This document shows, piece by piece, positions 1 to 6,204 of a DNA stretch of 8,776 bases. Numbering within the stretch: position 1 is the stretch's first letter; every line of letters starts with the position of its first letter. This stretch comes from Burkholderiales bacterium (GTDB lineage Bacteria; Pseudomonadota; Gammaproteobacteria; Burkholderiales; Burkholderiaceae). The notes beneath the pieces are model-generated. The model saw nothing but the letters and a program-made list of their open reading frames with translations. It did no database searches and was not told the origin of the DNA. The translations under genes were made by a program, and so were the position numbers. The stretch covers positions 1 to 8,776 of the forward strand of contig CANBUA010000205.1 of the NCBI GenBank assembly GCA_947372535.1, read 5' to 3'.

Positions 1-149
1 CCACGCCGTCACCCTCAATATCCGAGGCAACTCATACCGCCTCAAGGAAAAACTCAAGGCCGGGCTCGTTCGTTCTGACGAGTCCGATCCTCAACCGGGT
101 GGGGAAATTTGAACGACCATGACTGGGGAAAATTGGAATACCGTTGACA
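1..149 (+). mobile_element. Right end of an IS21-family insertion sequence
   Basis: After the IstB tail come two similar segments 24 bp apart: TGGGGAAATTTGAAC at 100-114 and TGGGGAAAATTGGAA at 124-138. The element then appears to end in TTGACA at 144-149. Multiple short terminal repeats and TG...CA tips are characteristic of the IS21 family, whose transposase binds them. The boundary at 149 is inferred from the CA tip. The target-site duplication cannot be checked because the left end is outside the window. Confidence 0.6.
2..112 (+). CDS. istB: IstB-type transposition helper ATPase, C-terminal fragment (cut by window edge)
   Basis: An open frame enters from the left edge and stops at TGA 110-112. 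Its 36 residues include HAVTLNIRGNSYRLKEKLKAG, which I recognise as the C-terminus of IstB, the AAA+ helper ATPase that IS21-family elements use with the IstA transposase. The Walker motifs would lie upstream, outside the window. The stop codon sits inside the first terminal repeat of the element (100-114), which is how IS21-family right ends are usually laid out. Nothing suggests this copy is broken, but only its tail is visible. Confidence 0.7.
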   Translation, partial: HAVTLNIRGNSYRLKEKLKAGLVRSDESDPQPGGEI

Positions 150-290
150 GGCGCGTCGTCGCCTGCGCAATCAACAACTCTGGCAACGAGTTTCCTCGGT
201 CGTCCGGCCATGCATCCACTTGCGGTCAACCAGCGCAGCGTCTTGCGCAGATGGCGAAACCGGCGCGCGTCAAGGTAGTTGTCGCGTCTT

Positions 291-836
291 TCATGCAGCC
301 AGCAGCGGTTTATCCACAGCTGGCGAGTTGAGCGCGACGATGGCATCACGCTCTGGATTGAGGGTGACCGGCCCCAGTGGAGACCAGTCGCGCGTTGAGC
401 CGGACCAGCGAGCTGGTTTGGCCTCACGGGTCTGCATGTACAGCGCGTGGCGAGCGGCCAAGATGGCGTGATCTTCACCGGCATGGCGCTGCGCCGGGCT
501 GACGTACCGGATGCCGCTGTGGCGGTGATCGTGGTTGTACCAGCGCACAAACTCAGCTGCCCAGGCCCTGGCGTCATCAAGGTCGTCGAAGCCCTTGGCA
601 GGGTACTCGGGCCGGTACTTGGCTGTTCTGAACAAAGACTCGGCATAGGCGTTGTCGTCGCTCACGCGTGGCCTGGAGTACGAGGGCTTGACGCCCAGGT
701 GGTGGAGCATGGCCAGCACCGTGGTGGCCTTGAGCGTGGAGCCGTTGTCGCCGTGCAGCACGGGCTTGTGGGCCAGCATGGCAATGCCCTCGGCCAAAGC
801 CGTGCGTTGCACCAGATGCGCGGCGTGGTGGGAGGC
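291..836 (-). pseudogene. IS3-family transposase OrfB, C-terminal half (truncated)
   Basis: The minus-strand frame ends at TGA 291-293 and encodes the last part of an rve-type DDE integrase. Visible are the second catalytic Asp in HGDNG, the SRPRVSDDNAYAESLFRTAK stretch with the catalytic Glu, and the WYNHDHRHSGIRYVSP signature typical of IS3-family OrfB. The N-terminal HTH, the first Asp and any orfA are missing. Family-like sequence can be read upstream of the GTG at 812 (HAAHLVQRTALAEG) as far as about 834, exactly where an 85-bp repeat begins. The gene was therefore broken there by insertion or deletion and should be inactive. The short stretch 250-290 beyond the stop probably contains the IS right end, but I could not fix the inverted repeat. 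Confidence 0.85.
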
Positions 837-918
837 CGATATACGAAGCCCTCGTGGTGCTACGCTCCCAAAAATCGTTTCAATTCAATGCGTTTTGAGA
901 CTTTGTTCTGCCCCACTC
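834..918. repeat. 85-bp dispersed direct repeat, copy 1
   Basis: This stretch is about 93% identical (6 mismatches counted by eye in 85) to 3197-3281 in the same orientation. It begins where the IS3 transposase reading frame is lost and ends where a hydratase-like reading frame appears. It contains one copy of a recurring motif (892-907, reverse strand AACAAAGTCTCAAAAC) that is clustered at 3255-3490. The simplest reading is a terminal segment of a transposable element whose outer tip is near 915-918 and whose body lay to the left. The element family is not identified. Confidence 0.7.
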
Positions 919-1081
919 CCTGCCCTGGCTGGTGGACCACGCCGAGCGCCACACAGGCGGCTTGCGCGCCGGCGACCTCGTCACCACCGGCGCCTGGGCC
1001 ATGGCAAGCGTGCGGCCAGGTGACCGTGTGGAGGTGTTATTTGAGGGGCTGGGGGCGGTGACGCTGCAGCCCGCCGGGTGA
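899..1081 (+). pseudogene. 2-keto-4-pentenoate hydratase / FAA-hydrolase-type enzyme, C-terminal remnant
   Basis: The frame opens after an in-frame TGA at 896-898 and stops at TGA 1079-1081. From about 926 it reads WLVDHAERHTGG, then LRAGDLVTTGAWAMASVRPGD, then RVEVLFEGLGAVTL. The GLRAGD-xVTTGAW and PGDRVxVxFxGLGxV pattern is the usual C-terminus of the MhpD/HpaH hydratase and fumarylacetoacetate hydrolase superfamily, which acts in aromatic ring-cleavage pathways. Only ~52 family residues of roughly 260 remain. The N-terminal part, including the metal-binding acidic residues, is absent, and the family match starts right where the 85-bp repeat ends. There is no start codon or ribosome binding site, so this is a dead fragment. 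Its exact substrate class cannot be told. Confidence 0.65.
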
Positions 1082-1091
1082 GGGCGGGCTG
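1067..1091. terminator. Candidate bidirectional hairpin between convergent genes
   Basis: CAGCCCGCC (1067-1075) and GGCGGGCTG (1083-1091) form a perfect 9-bp GC-rich stem around a 7-nt loop that contains the stop codon of the plus-strand hydratase remnant. It lies between that remnant and the convergent lipoprotein operon. No U-tract follows on either strand, so intrinsic termination is plausible but not certain. Confidence 0.45.
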
Positions 1092-1108
1092 TGGTGCACT
1101 CAGGCAGC

Positions 1109-1124
1109 CACCGCGTCAGCGGTG
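1109..1124 (-). terminator. Small hairpin at the end of the lipoprotein operon
   Basis: CACCGC-GTCA-GCGGTG forms a perfect 6-bp stem with a 4-nt loop over the stop codon of the downstream lipoprotein gene. There is no T-run. It could protect the 3' end or cooperate with the larger hairpin at 1067-1091. Confidence 0.3.
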
Positions 1125-1703
1125 CAGCGGGTCATTGGCATCCAGGGCCTTGACCAGGTTGTCCACGGCCTCTTTGGCAGCGCGGCGGGCAGCCAGTGAA
1201 AAGTCGCTCTTGAACTCGGAGAAGGTGGCCACGCCCTTGCCCGATCCCCGCACCTCGGTCAGGGCGGCGCCACTGGCATCCGTCACCTGACACACCAGTT
1301 CGACCGTGAACTGGGTGGGCGGCCAGGTCAGCGCGCTGTCCGACGAAGACGTGGTGGTGATCGTGGGCTTGATCACATAGCTCACGCCCTTGGCCTCTGC
1401 CAGGCTGCTGATCTTGGACACGTCGCTGAAGGCACCGGAGAAGGCCTGGTACAGCGAAGCATCCAGGTCGCGGTAGGGCAGGTACTTGACCTTGTCGCCA
1501 CCGCCACCAGGCGTCTGCACCTCCTTGGCCATGTCCGCCGCCGAAATCAGGTAGGCCACCGGCTTGTTGATCTTCTTGCTGGCAACGGCCAGGTCCTTCA
1601 CGTCCGGAGACAAGGAGACCTGGTGCGCGCAGCCCGTCATGGCCACCAGCGCCATGGCGCTGGCGACCGCCACGCAGGCGCGGCGAATCGATTGGAATGT
1701 CAT
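1116..1703 (-). CDS. Sec-exported lipoprotein, family uncertain (195 aa)
   Basis: The N-terminus is a textbook lipoprotein signal peptide: basic MTFQSIRRA, a hydrophobic Ala/Val/Met core, then the lipobox MTGC with the lipidated Cys at about residue 25. Ala follows at +2, which predicts transfer to the outer membrane by the Lol system. The mature part has a GGGG turn (residues ~67-70), a Thr/Ser-rich stretch TITTTSSSDS, and a C-terminal helix rich in Ala and Arg. The arrangement loosely recalls small periplasmic lipoproteins such as YajG, but I do not recognise a family and assign no function. The ATG at 1703 has a strong AGGGGG ribosome binding site about 6 nt upstream. The upstream lipoprotein gene ends 13 nt before it, so the two are almost certainly co-transcribed. 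Confidence 0.8.
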   Translation of the reverse strand: MTFQSIRRACVAVASAMALVAMTGCAHQVSLSPDVKDLAVASKKINKPVAYLISAADMAKEVQTPGGGGDKVKYLPYRDLDASLYQAFSGAFSDVSKISSLAEAKGVSYVIKPTITTTSSSDSALTWPPTQFTVELVCQVTDASGAALTEVRGSGKGVATFSEFKSDFSLAARRAAKEAVDNLVKALDANDPLHR

Positions 1704-1716
1704 GCGAGCCCCCTGC

Positions 1717-2283
1717 TTACTTCAACGCGCTTTGGAATTCCACGTCGCTGTAGAGCTTGGCGAGCAAGTCCTGCACCACACGCGGGTAGTTCTGTTGAGC
1801 GGCGGGGATGGCGATCGCACCGATGAAAGAGGACTCCCAGGAGGCCGAGCCACGCTGGGTCTTGTCATAGGTGACCTGGCCGTCCTTCTTCACCACAAAG
1901 CGGGCCTCGATGTAGCCAGATGCGGTGCCCATGGCCGTGTCGACGTCGGTGCCGATGAGCGAGCCAGACACCTCCAGCTTCGAGCCGGTGTTCAGCAGCT
2001 TGGCCAGGTCCAGTTCCTTCTTGATGGCGTCGGCCAGGTAGGCGGCGTAGTTGTCACCCACGGGCGACTGCAAAGGGCTGCCGCGCAAGCTGATCGATGA
2101 AGCGCCCTTGGCGGCCGCGGCCACCGTGAAGGCACCGAGGCTGACGGGGTTGCCGCCGCTGCGCTTGAGCACAGTCACGTTGTTGATGGATGGGTCATAT
2201 GGAGGCGCCTTCACGGCACACCCCGTCAATGCCACAGCCATGGCCAATGCCGCCACCCCTTTGGTATTCATGTCGAACTTCAC
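1717..2283 (-). CDS. Sec-exported lipoprotein, first gene of a two-lipoprotein operon (188 aa)
   Basis: The signal peptide NTKGVAALAMAVALTGCAV carries an LTGC lipobox. The mature chain continues with a flexible APPYDPS segment, several beta-like stretches (FTVAAAAKGASSISL, KLEVSGSLIGTDV, GYIEARFVVKKDGQV) and a C-terminal helix. The pattern resembles YajG/Lipoprotein_16-like proteins, but I cannot assign a family with confidence. Start choice: GTG at 2281-2283 has AAGGG five bases upstream and is preferred. ATG 2271 gives a shorter leader with no good ribosome binding site, and ATG 2304 adds seven residues ahead of the GTG. The gene is followed after 13 nt by a second lipoprotein gene of similar size, suggesting partners in one envelope complex. 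Confidence 0.78.
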   Translation of the reverse strand: MKFDMNTKGVAALAMAVALTGCAVKAPPYDPSINNVTVLKRSGGNPVSLGAFTVAAAAKGASSISLRGSPLQSPVGDNYAAYLADAIKKELDLAKLLNTGSKLEVSGSLIGTDVDTAMGTASGYIEARFVVKKDGQVTYDKTQRGSASWESSFIGAIAIPAAQQNYPRVVQDLLAKLYSDVEFQSALK

Positions 2284-2300
2284 AGTTTCCCTTTCTGCTT

Positions 2301-2700
2301 TCATATTGCAAAAGCGCTGACACGCGCGTTACAACTATAAACGGCAGCGCAGCGCCGAAGTCCGCATCCACAGATGCCGGCCTCAATCTTGCGAACGACG
2401 TCGTTTTTAGCTTTTAGCTCGGCGGTGAACTTCTGCAGGTCGATACACATCGACGCCTTGGACCAGTGGTTGCTTGGCTTTACTCTGCGATCGTGGAGAT
2501 CCAGCGCCCATTCCGAATCCAGCAGCTGGAAACCCCATTGATCGCCAGCCCCGGAACAGGGAGTCAACAAGCATGGAGACTTGCCGAGGACTCCAAACGT
2601 ACGGGCGCTGAAGGTCCAGGATGACGTAGGTCGCATTGATGGTGGCCTTCTTGATGATCTCGGCCAGCGGCTCGCGTTTGGAGTCGTACTTGATACTCAT
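2301..2700 (-). pseudogene. DUF262 (GmrSD-type) N-terminal fragment, frame-disrupted
   Basis: The ATG at 2698-2700 has an AAGGA ribosome binding site six bases upstream. The protein opens MSIKYDSKREPLAEIIKK and reaches DLQRPYVWSPRQVSMLVDSL then FRGW. The QRPYVW...QV..L(V/I)DSL..GW pattern is the hallmark of the DUF262 N-terminal domain, found in GmrSD-type (type IV) restriction enzymes and related defence NTPases. After FRGW the expected family sequence (often PFG-LLLW) is missing and the frame runs into unrelated residues to a stop at 2407. A neighbouring minus frame over about 2560-2370 looks more protein-like (WALDLHDRRVKPSNHW, IDLQKFTAELKAKND). This indicates an indel or a deletion joining two coding pieces. 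The full family is several hundred residues, so this is a non-functional stub. Confidence 0.65.
2334..2339 (-). promoter_or_regulatory. Possible -10 box for the lipoprotein operon
   Basis: On the minus strand TATAGT lies about 50 nt upstream of the preferred GTG start, in the only AT-rich pocket of the leader. No convincing -35 hexamer stands 16-18 nt upstream, so this is a weak call. Confidence 0.3.
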
Positions 2701-3196
2701 CTTTCGTCCTTCAAATAGTGGCGCGCAGTGCGACGAACTGATTGCTGGAGCTTCCGCCAGTTCAAGATATGCGTCCAGCAAGGCAACCTTGACGGACTAC
2801 AGGTAACCCCCTCCGACGGTCACAGCAACACCGCAGTGAACGGCAAAGTTTCTCCGACCGCATGCGATGCCACCGACGCTTGGAAGATCAGCAAGCCGGC
2901 ACATACGTCCAAGTCTCTGAAGGATCCGTTTCCTCTAATGGCTCCAGGCTAGCGCGGCATCCTTTGGCAGGCGCTGAACTCAGACCTTGAGCGACAACTT
3001 TCGGGCGGCGAGATCGCTGATGCGAACGACGGCAGTGGGTCGATCGCCGGCCCTGATGCATGACCGCTGATGGGCATCCGACGCGGTGCTCGTGCGCGAT
3101 GAGGTCTACGAGTAGTAACTGGCTGCTCCCAGCCTGGACCGGCCGTCGACCTGCTTGCCTCCAATGGCAACCTCATCTTGCCGGAGTGACGCGATA
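2701..3196. other. Intergenic stretch with no supportable gene
   Basis: All six frames here are short or lack a ribosome binding site and a recognisable family. A possible outlier of the motif clustered downstream lies at 2842-2857 (GGCAAAGTTTC followed by divergent bases). The stretch just left of the second 85-bp repeat may be degraded interior of the same mobile element, but I see no transposase signature in it. Confidence 0.4.
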
Positions 3197-3281
3197 GACC
3201 GATAGACGAAGCCCTCGTAGTGCTACGCTCCCAAAAATCGTTTCAATTCACCGCGTTTTGAGACTATGTTCTGCCCCACTC
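3197..3281. repeat. 85-bp dispersed direct repeat, copy 2
   Basis: This is the second copy of the sequence at 834-918, same orientation, about 93% identical. Both copies share the core TACGCTCCCAAAAATCGTTT followed by the motif GTTTTGAGACTATGTT (here 3255-3270) and the segment CTGCCCCACTC, after which they diverge. Unlike copy 1, this one is followed within 20 bp by more copies of the motif. A 5-bp stem (GCCCC/GGGGC around ACTCAA) straddles the right boundary. Confidence 0.7.
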
Positions 3282-3490
3282 AAGGGGCCTCCAACGCAGT
3301 TTTGAGACTATGTTTTGAATTTTGAAACTTTGTTATCCGCCTCCTCATCAGGAACGTGAAAACAAAGTTTCGAACTCGGCTCACTATGGAGCCGTGATCC
3401 AACTGCCAGCAAAACACGCTGGCAAAGTTTCGAACTTGCTGCGCAAGATTGCGGCCGCCCCGGATGACTTGCATGGCAATGTCTCGAACC
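3255..3490. repeat. Six-site motif cluster in two opposed groups; candidate transposon ends
   Basis: A motif with consensus near RRCAWAGTYTCRAAMY occurs six times. Three copies read on the minus strand: 3255-3270, 3299-3314 and 3319-3334. Three read on the plus strand: 3361-3376 (AACAAAGTTTCGAACT), 3421-3436 (GGCAAAGTTTCGAACT) and 3475-3490 (GGCAATGTCTCGAACC). The first group is tightly spaced (44 and 20 bp) and the second is spread out (60 and 54 bp). Perfect small hairpins lie between the forward sites (3377-3394 and 3404-3424). Dense sites at one end and dispersed sites at the other recall the TnsB sites of Tn7-type transposons and, more loosely, IS21-family ends. No transposase of that type is present in the window, so the assignment is an inference. 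Confidence 0.5.
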
Positions 3491-3591
3491 CTGTTGTCAC
3501 GTAAGCACTATTGGGCCCATGTCGCATTGTCTTCCGATGACCTCGCCTACTGCTCGTAGTTGCTTGGATCAAGGTGTTCCGAGTTCGCCCT

Positions 3592-6204
3592 TCACGCGCA
3601 GCGACGCGCCACTGCCGGAGTTACAACGGGCTTCGGGGTAGCGACGATGCGCCGCAACTGCTCAACGAGTTCGAGCACCGCAGATTTTCGGCTGCCGACC
3701 TTGGACACATTGACGTAGAAGCCAGCCATCACGGACTTTTCAACACCCTTGAGCCTGACCTTGATCGCCTGCCCTGCGCGGTCCTGGACTTCTTCGAGGC
3801 AAACCGCCCATCCCACCTTGTCGCGCCAAAGGAGGTCGCCCTGCTTGTGGATGATCGCACGCGCGCCCTGATCACGCATCTCCGACTCCCACACTAGCCG
3901 TAGCGCGTTCTCGATCTCACCCAGGAGCCGGTTCACCGTCGGGGCGACATCGGCGACGTATGCCTTGGCATCCTCGATGCGAATCTTGCCGAGCAGGCCA
4001 GTGACGCGGCCAGATGTCGCAGACGCAAGCAGCTGGGGCGCAGAGAACACTTCCCTGAGGGCGACCGCCTTGTCGATGTCGGTGCCGACGCCGTGCCAGC
4101 CTGCGCCTCCCAGCGTAGCGACCAAGACCAGCCACAGCGTTCCGTCACCGACCACATCATCAAAGGTTTCCCTCTGGCCGTTCTCGACGTAGCGGTGTTC
4201 CACGGCACGCAGTAGTCCACCAGACCCCGCCCCCTGGCCACGGAACAGTATTGAAAACACCTCGAGCGCCCACCGCTCGGCGAGTTCATCTGGAACCCAA
4301 CCCTTGCGACGTCCCCGCAATGCAATGGCCAACGGGAACGCGACTGCCTGCACCATCTGCGTGGCAGAGCAGCGTCCAGCAAACGCTGCCGCCGACATTT
4401 CCGTCATGAACGTGTTGATCTGCGTCGCCAGCCGCTCACGGAACCGCGCCTCGATGACTGCGCCGTCGGTGGCGGCACCGGCCTGATCCTTCTGGTCGGG
4501 CGGCTTCGGCGGGGGCGGCGTCTCCGGCATCTGCCCTTCATCGATGTCCTCGTCCCCGGCGGCGGCGGGCGTTCGACCTTCGTCTGTCTCAGCCTCGAAC
4601 AGCAGACGAAGAATTCCCGTCAGTGACAACGCCCCCGGCTGCGCAGACGCGAGGTGAGGCAGCCCCTCATGCAACTCATCGAGGTGAACGAGCAGGTCGT
4701 TCGGATTGACAGGCTCCGCAGGCGCATCGCTATTCCTCTTGCGATCACCCCCGCCAAATCCGGGGTCACGGAAGGATGCCGGGTCGTTGAATAGGGTATG
4801 CGCTACTTCCTGCAGTTCATCGAGCATCTGCCGCTGCTCGGCCGAGCTCGTGCTCCGGCCCAGCGCCTTGAACGGCTCCAATAGCCTCGCCGAGTGACTG
4901 GCATGTTCTAGCGCGGCGAGGTCGTCGACCCACCGGGAGGCCGTCGTCCAGGAGTCGGGCCCCATGGTCACGATGACCGAAGCAAACATGGTCGCGGCGT
5001 CCTGCCCTTCGGTGATCTCGCACATCCAGAGTGACTTGGGCCCGTGCAGCCGCTCCATCGGCACCACGCGGTCGCCGTGCCGGAGGGCAACCTGCGCCGC
5101 AAGATCCGGCGGCGGGACGATTTCGACGACCATTCGCCGCGAGGCGTTGTCCCATTGCAGGCTCTTGATTCCGAACGATGCTTGGCAGGCTGTCGGTGCA
5201 TGGTCATGGATGGTGCGCGGAACAAGGACTTCGTCCGGTGCCAGACCAGGCACTGCAAACAGCCCCAGTGCTGATTCGAAGTCTTGGGCGTCTGGTCGGT
5301 CGTAAACGACCATGGACTCAACGTTGCCGGTGCTTGCTGGCGCGAGGAGCCACGCGGCGGCGGAACAGTTGGCTGAGCCCATCACCGCCGCAGGACCGTC
5401 AGCGCCTTCGAACCAGTAGAACTTGGCGTGCAACGGACGGTCCGGCGGTGCCTCAATCAGGCGAAGATCCAATGGCAGATCAACCAACTTTTCCGCCACG
5501 AAGCTTGCGGATGCGGGTGTTAGCGCGATGGTGGCACGGGTGACGCCGAACGTAGCCTGCGCCCAACGCAGGAACGCACCGGACTCGTCAGTTGAACCCG
5601 TCAGGATCTTCACTTCATCGAATCGTCGACCCGACCAGCGCCGGGCCAGTTCTGCGGAGAGAGTTCTTGTTCCGCGGCTATGCAGCAAAGGACTGGCGCC
5701 ACGGGTGTCGGATGGGGTCAAACTCAGCCAAGGGGTATCCTTGAATCGACGAACGGCGTCACGCGCCAGATCACCCTGACACCACGTCAGCACATCGTCG
5801 AAGAAGGGGGGTAGCCAAGCGCCCGTGTCGATGTGGTTCGGCCCGACCATCCACGCTGCGCCCAGTTCCCGATTTCCACCCCACCCAGAACTCGTGACGT
5901 TCCCGCTGCCGACCATGACGATACCGTCCTTCGGGCCGAGCCTCACGAAGACCTTCGGATGAAATGCTCCCGTGACACCAGCCCCAGCAAGAAGGTACTG
6001 CTTGCCGAGGTGCCAAAGCTGCCCGGCCACAGACTGGAGTGATGCATCAATCTCACCTGCGTCGCCAAGAACGAGAATGTCGCTGGAACGACCGGCCCAC
6101 AAATCGGGAAGAACGACCTGCTCGAAAAAGATCGGATCAAACGAATAGGTCAGCAGGAGCGCCTTGTGATACGTGCGCTCACGACAGAACAAGCGGGGAT
6201 TCAT
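3592..6204 (-). CDS. Phospholipase-D-superfamily nuclease-like protein (870 aa), candidate defence effector
   Basis: Two HKD-type half-sites are clear: H82-P-K84 with GSGN at 99-102, and H259-A-K261 with GSAN at 276-279. Paired HxK...GSxN motifs form one active site in PLD-superfamily enzymes, where His attacks the phosphodiester. Members include the nucleases BfiI and Nuc and the DISARM protein DrmC. The canonical Asp five residues after Lys is replaced (Leu at 89 with an Asp at 93; Glu at 266), as in many divergent nuclease members. Residues ~290-480 form a second region, ~541-580 is an acidic and proline-rich linker (DEDIDEGQ, PPPPKPP), and ~585-870 is a helical C-terminal domain I do not recognise. 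No signal peptide is seen. The ATG overlaps the stop of the upstream gene (ATGA) and has AAGGGG seven bases before it, so translation is probably coupled. Nuclease activity and a defence role are inferred. Confidence 0.85.
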   Translation of the reverse strand: MNPRLFCRERTYHKALLLTYSFDPIFFEQVVLPDLWAGRSSDILVLGDAGEIDASLQSVAGQLWHLGKQYLLAGAGVTGAFHPKVFVRLGPKDGIVMVGSGNVTSSGWGGNRELGAAWMVGPNHIDTGAWLPPFFDDVLTWCQGDLARDAVRRFKDTPWLSLTPSDTRGASPLLHSRGTRTLSAELARRWSGRRFDEVKILTGSTDESGAFLRWAQATFGVTRATIALTPASASFVAEKLVDLPLDLRLIEAPPDRPLHAKFYWFEGADGPAAVMGSANCSAAAWLLAPASTGNVESMVVYDRPDAQDFESALGLFAVPGLAPDEVLVPRTIHDHAPTACQASFGIKSLQWDNASRRMVVEIVPPPDLAAQVALRHGDRVVPMERLHGPKSLWMCEITEGQDAATMFASVIVTMGPDSWTTASRWVDDLAALEHASHSARLLEPFKALGRSTSSAEQRQMLDELQEVAHTLFNDPASFRDPGFGGGDRKRNSDAPAEPVNPNDLLVHLDELHEGLPHLASAQPGALSLTGILRLLFEAETDEGRTPAAAGDEDIDEGQMPETPPPPKPPDQKDQAGAATDGAVIEARFRERLATQINTFMTEMSAAAFAGRCSATQMVQAVAFPLAIALRGRRKGWVPDELAERWALEVFSILFRGQGAGSGGLLRAVEHRYVENGQRETFDDVVGDGTLWLVLVATLGGAGWHGVGTDIDKAVALREVFSAPQLLASATSGRVTGLLGKIRIEDAKAYVADVAPTVNRLLGEIENALRLVWESEMRDQGARAIIHKQGDLLWRDKVGWAVCLEEVQDRAGQAIKVRLKGVEKSVMAGFYVNVSKVGSRKSAVLELVEQLRRIVATPKPVVTPAVARRCA

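Noticed and set aside
447..1061. Plus-strand 204-codon open frame
   Set aside because: It overlaps the IS3 transposase on the other strand and continues through the repeat; no family match or ribosome binding site. It is a shadow of high-GC coding DNA.
1564..2100. Plus-strand 178-codon frame across the lipoprotein genes
   Set aside because: It is antisense to two well-supported lipoprotein genes and spans both, as expected of a shadow frame.
2949..3176. Minus-strand 75-codon frame
   Set aside because: Low-complexity Arg/Pro-rich composition, no ribosome binding site, no family resemblance.
3361..3490. CRISPR array or integron attC cassette sites
   Set aside because: The repeats are short, few and imperfect with unequal spacing, and no cas genes or integrase are present. 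The stems lack the attC core GTTRRRY/RYYYAAC pattern.
3574..3897. Plus-strand 107-codon frame
   Set aside because: It lies antisense to the end of the PLD gene, which has clear domain evidence; no recognisable motif.
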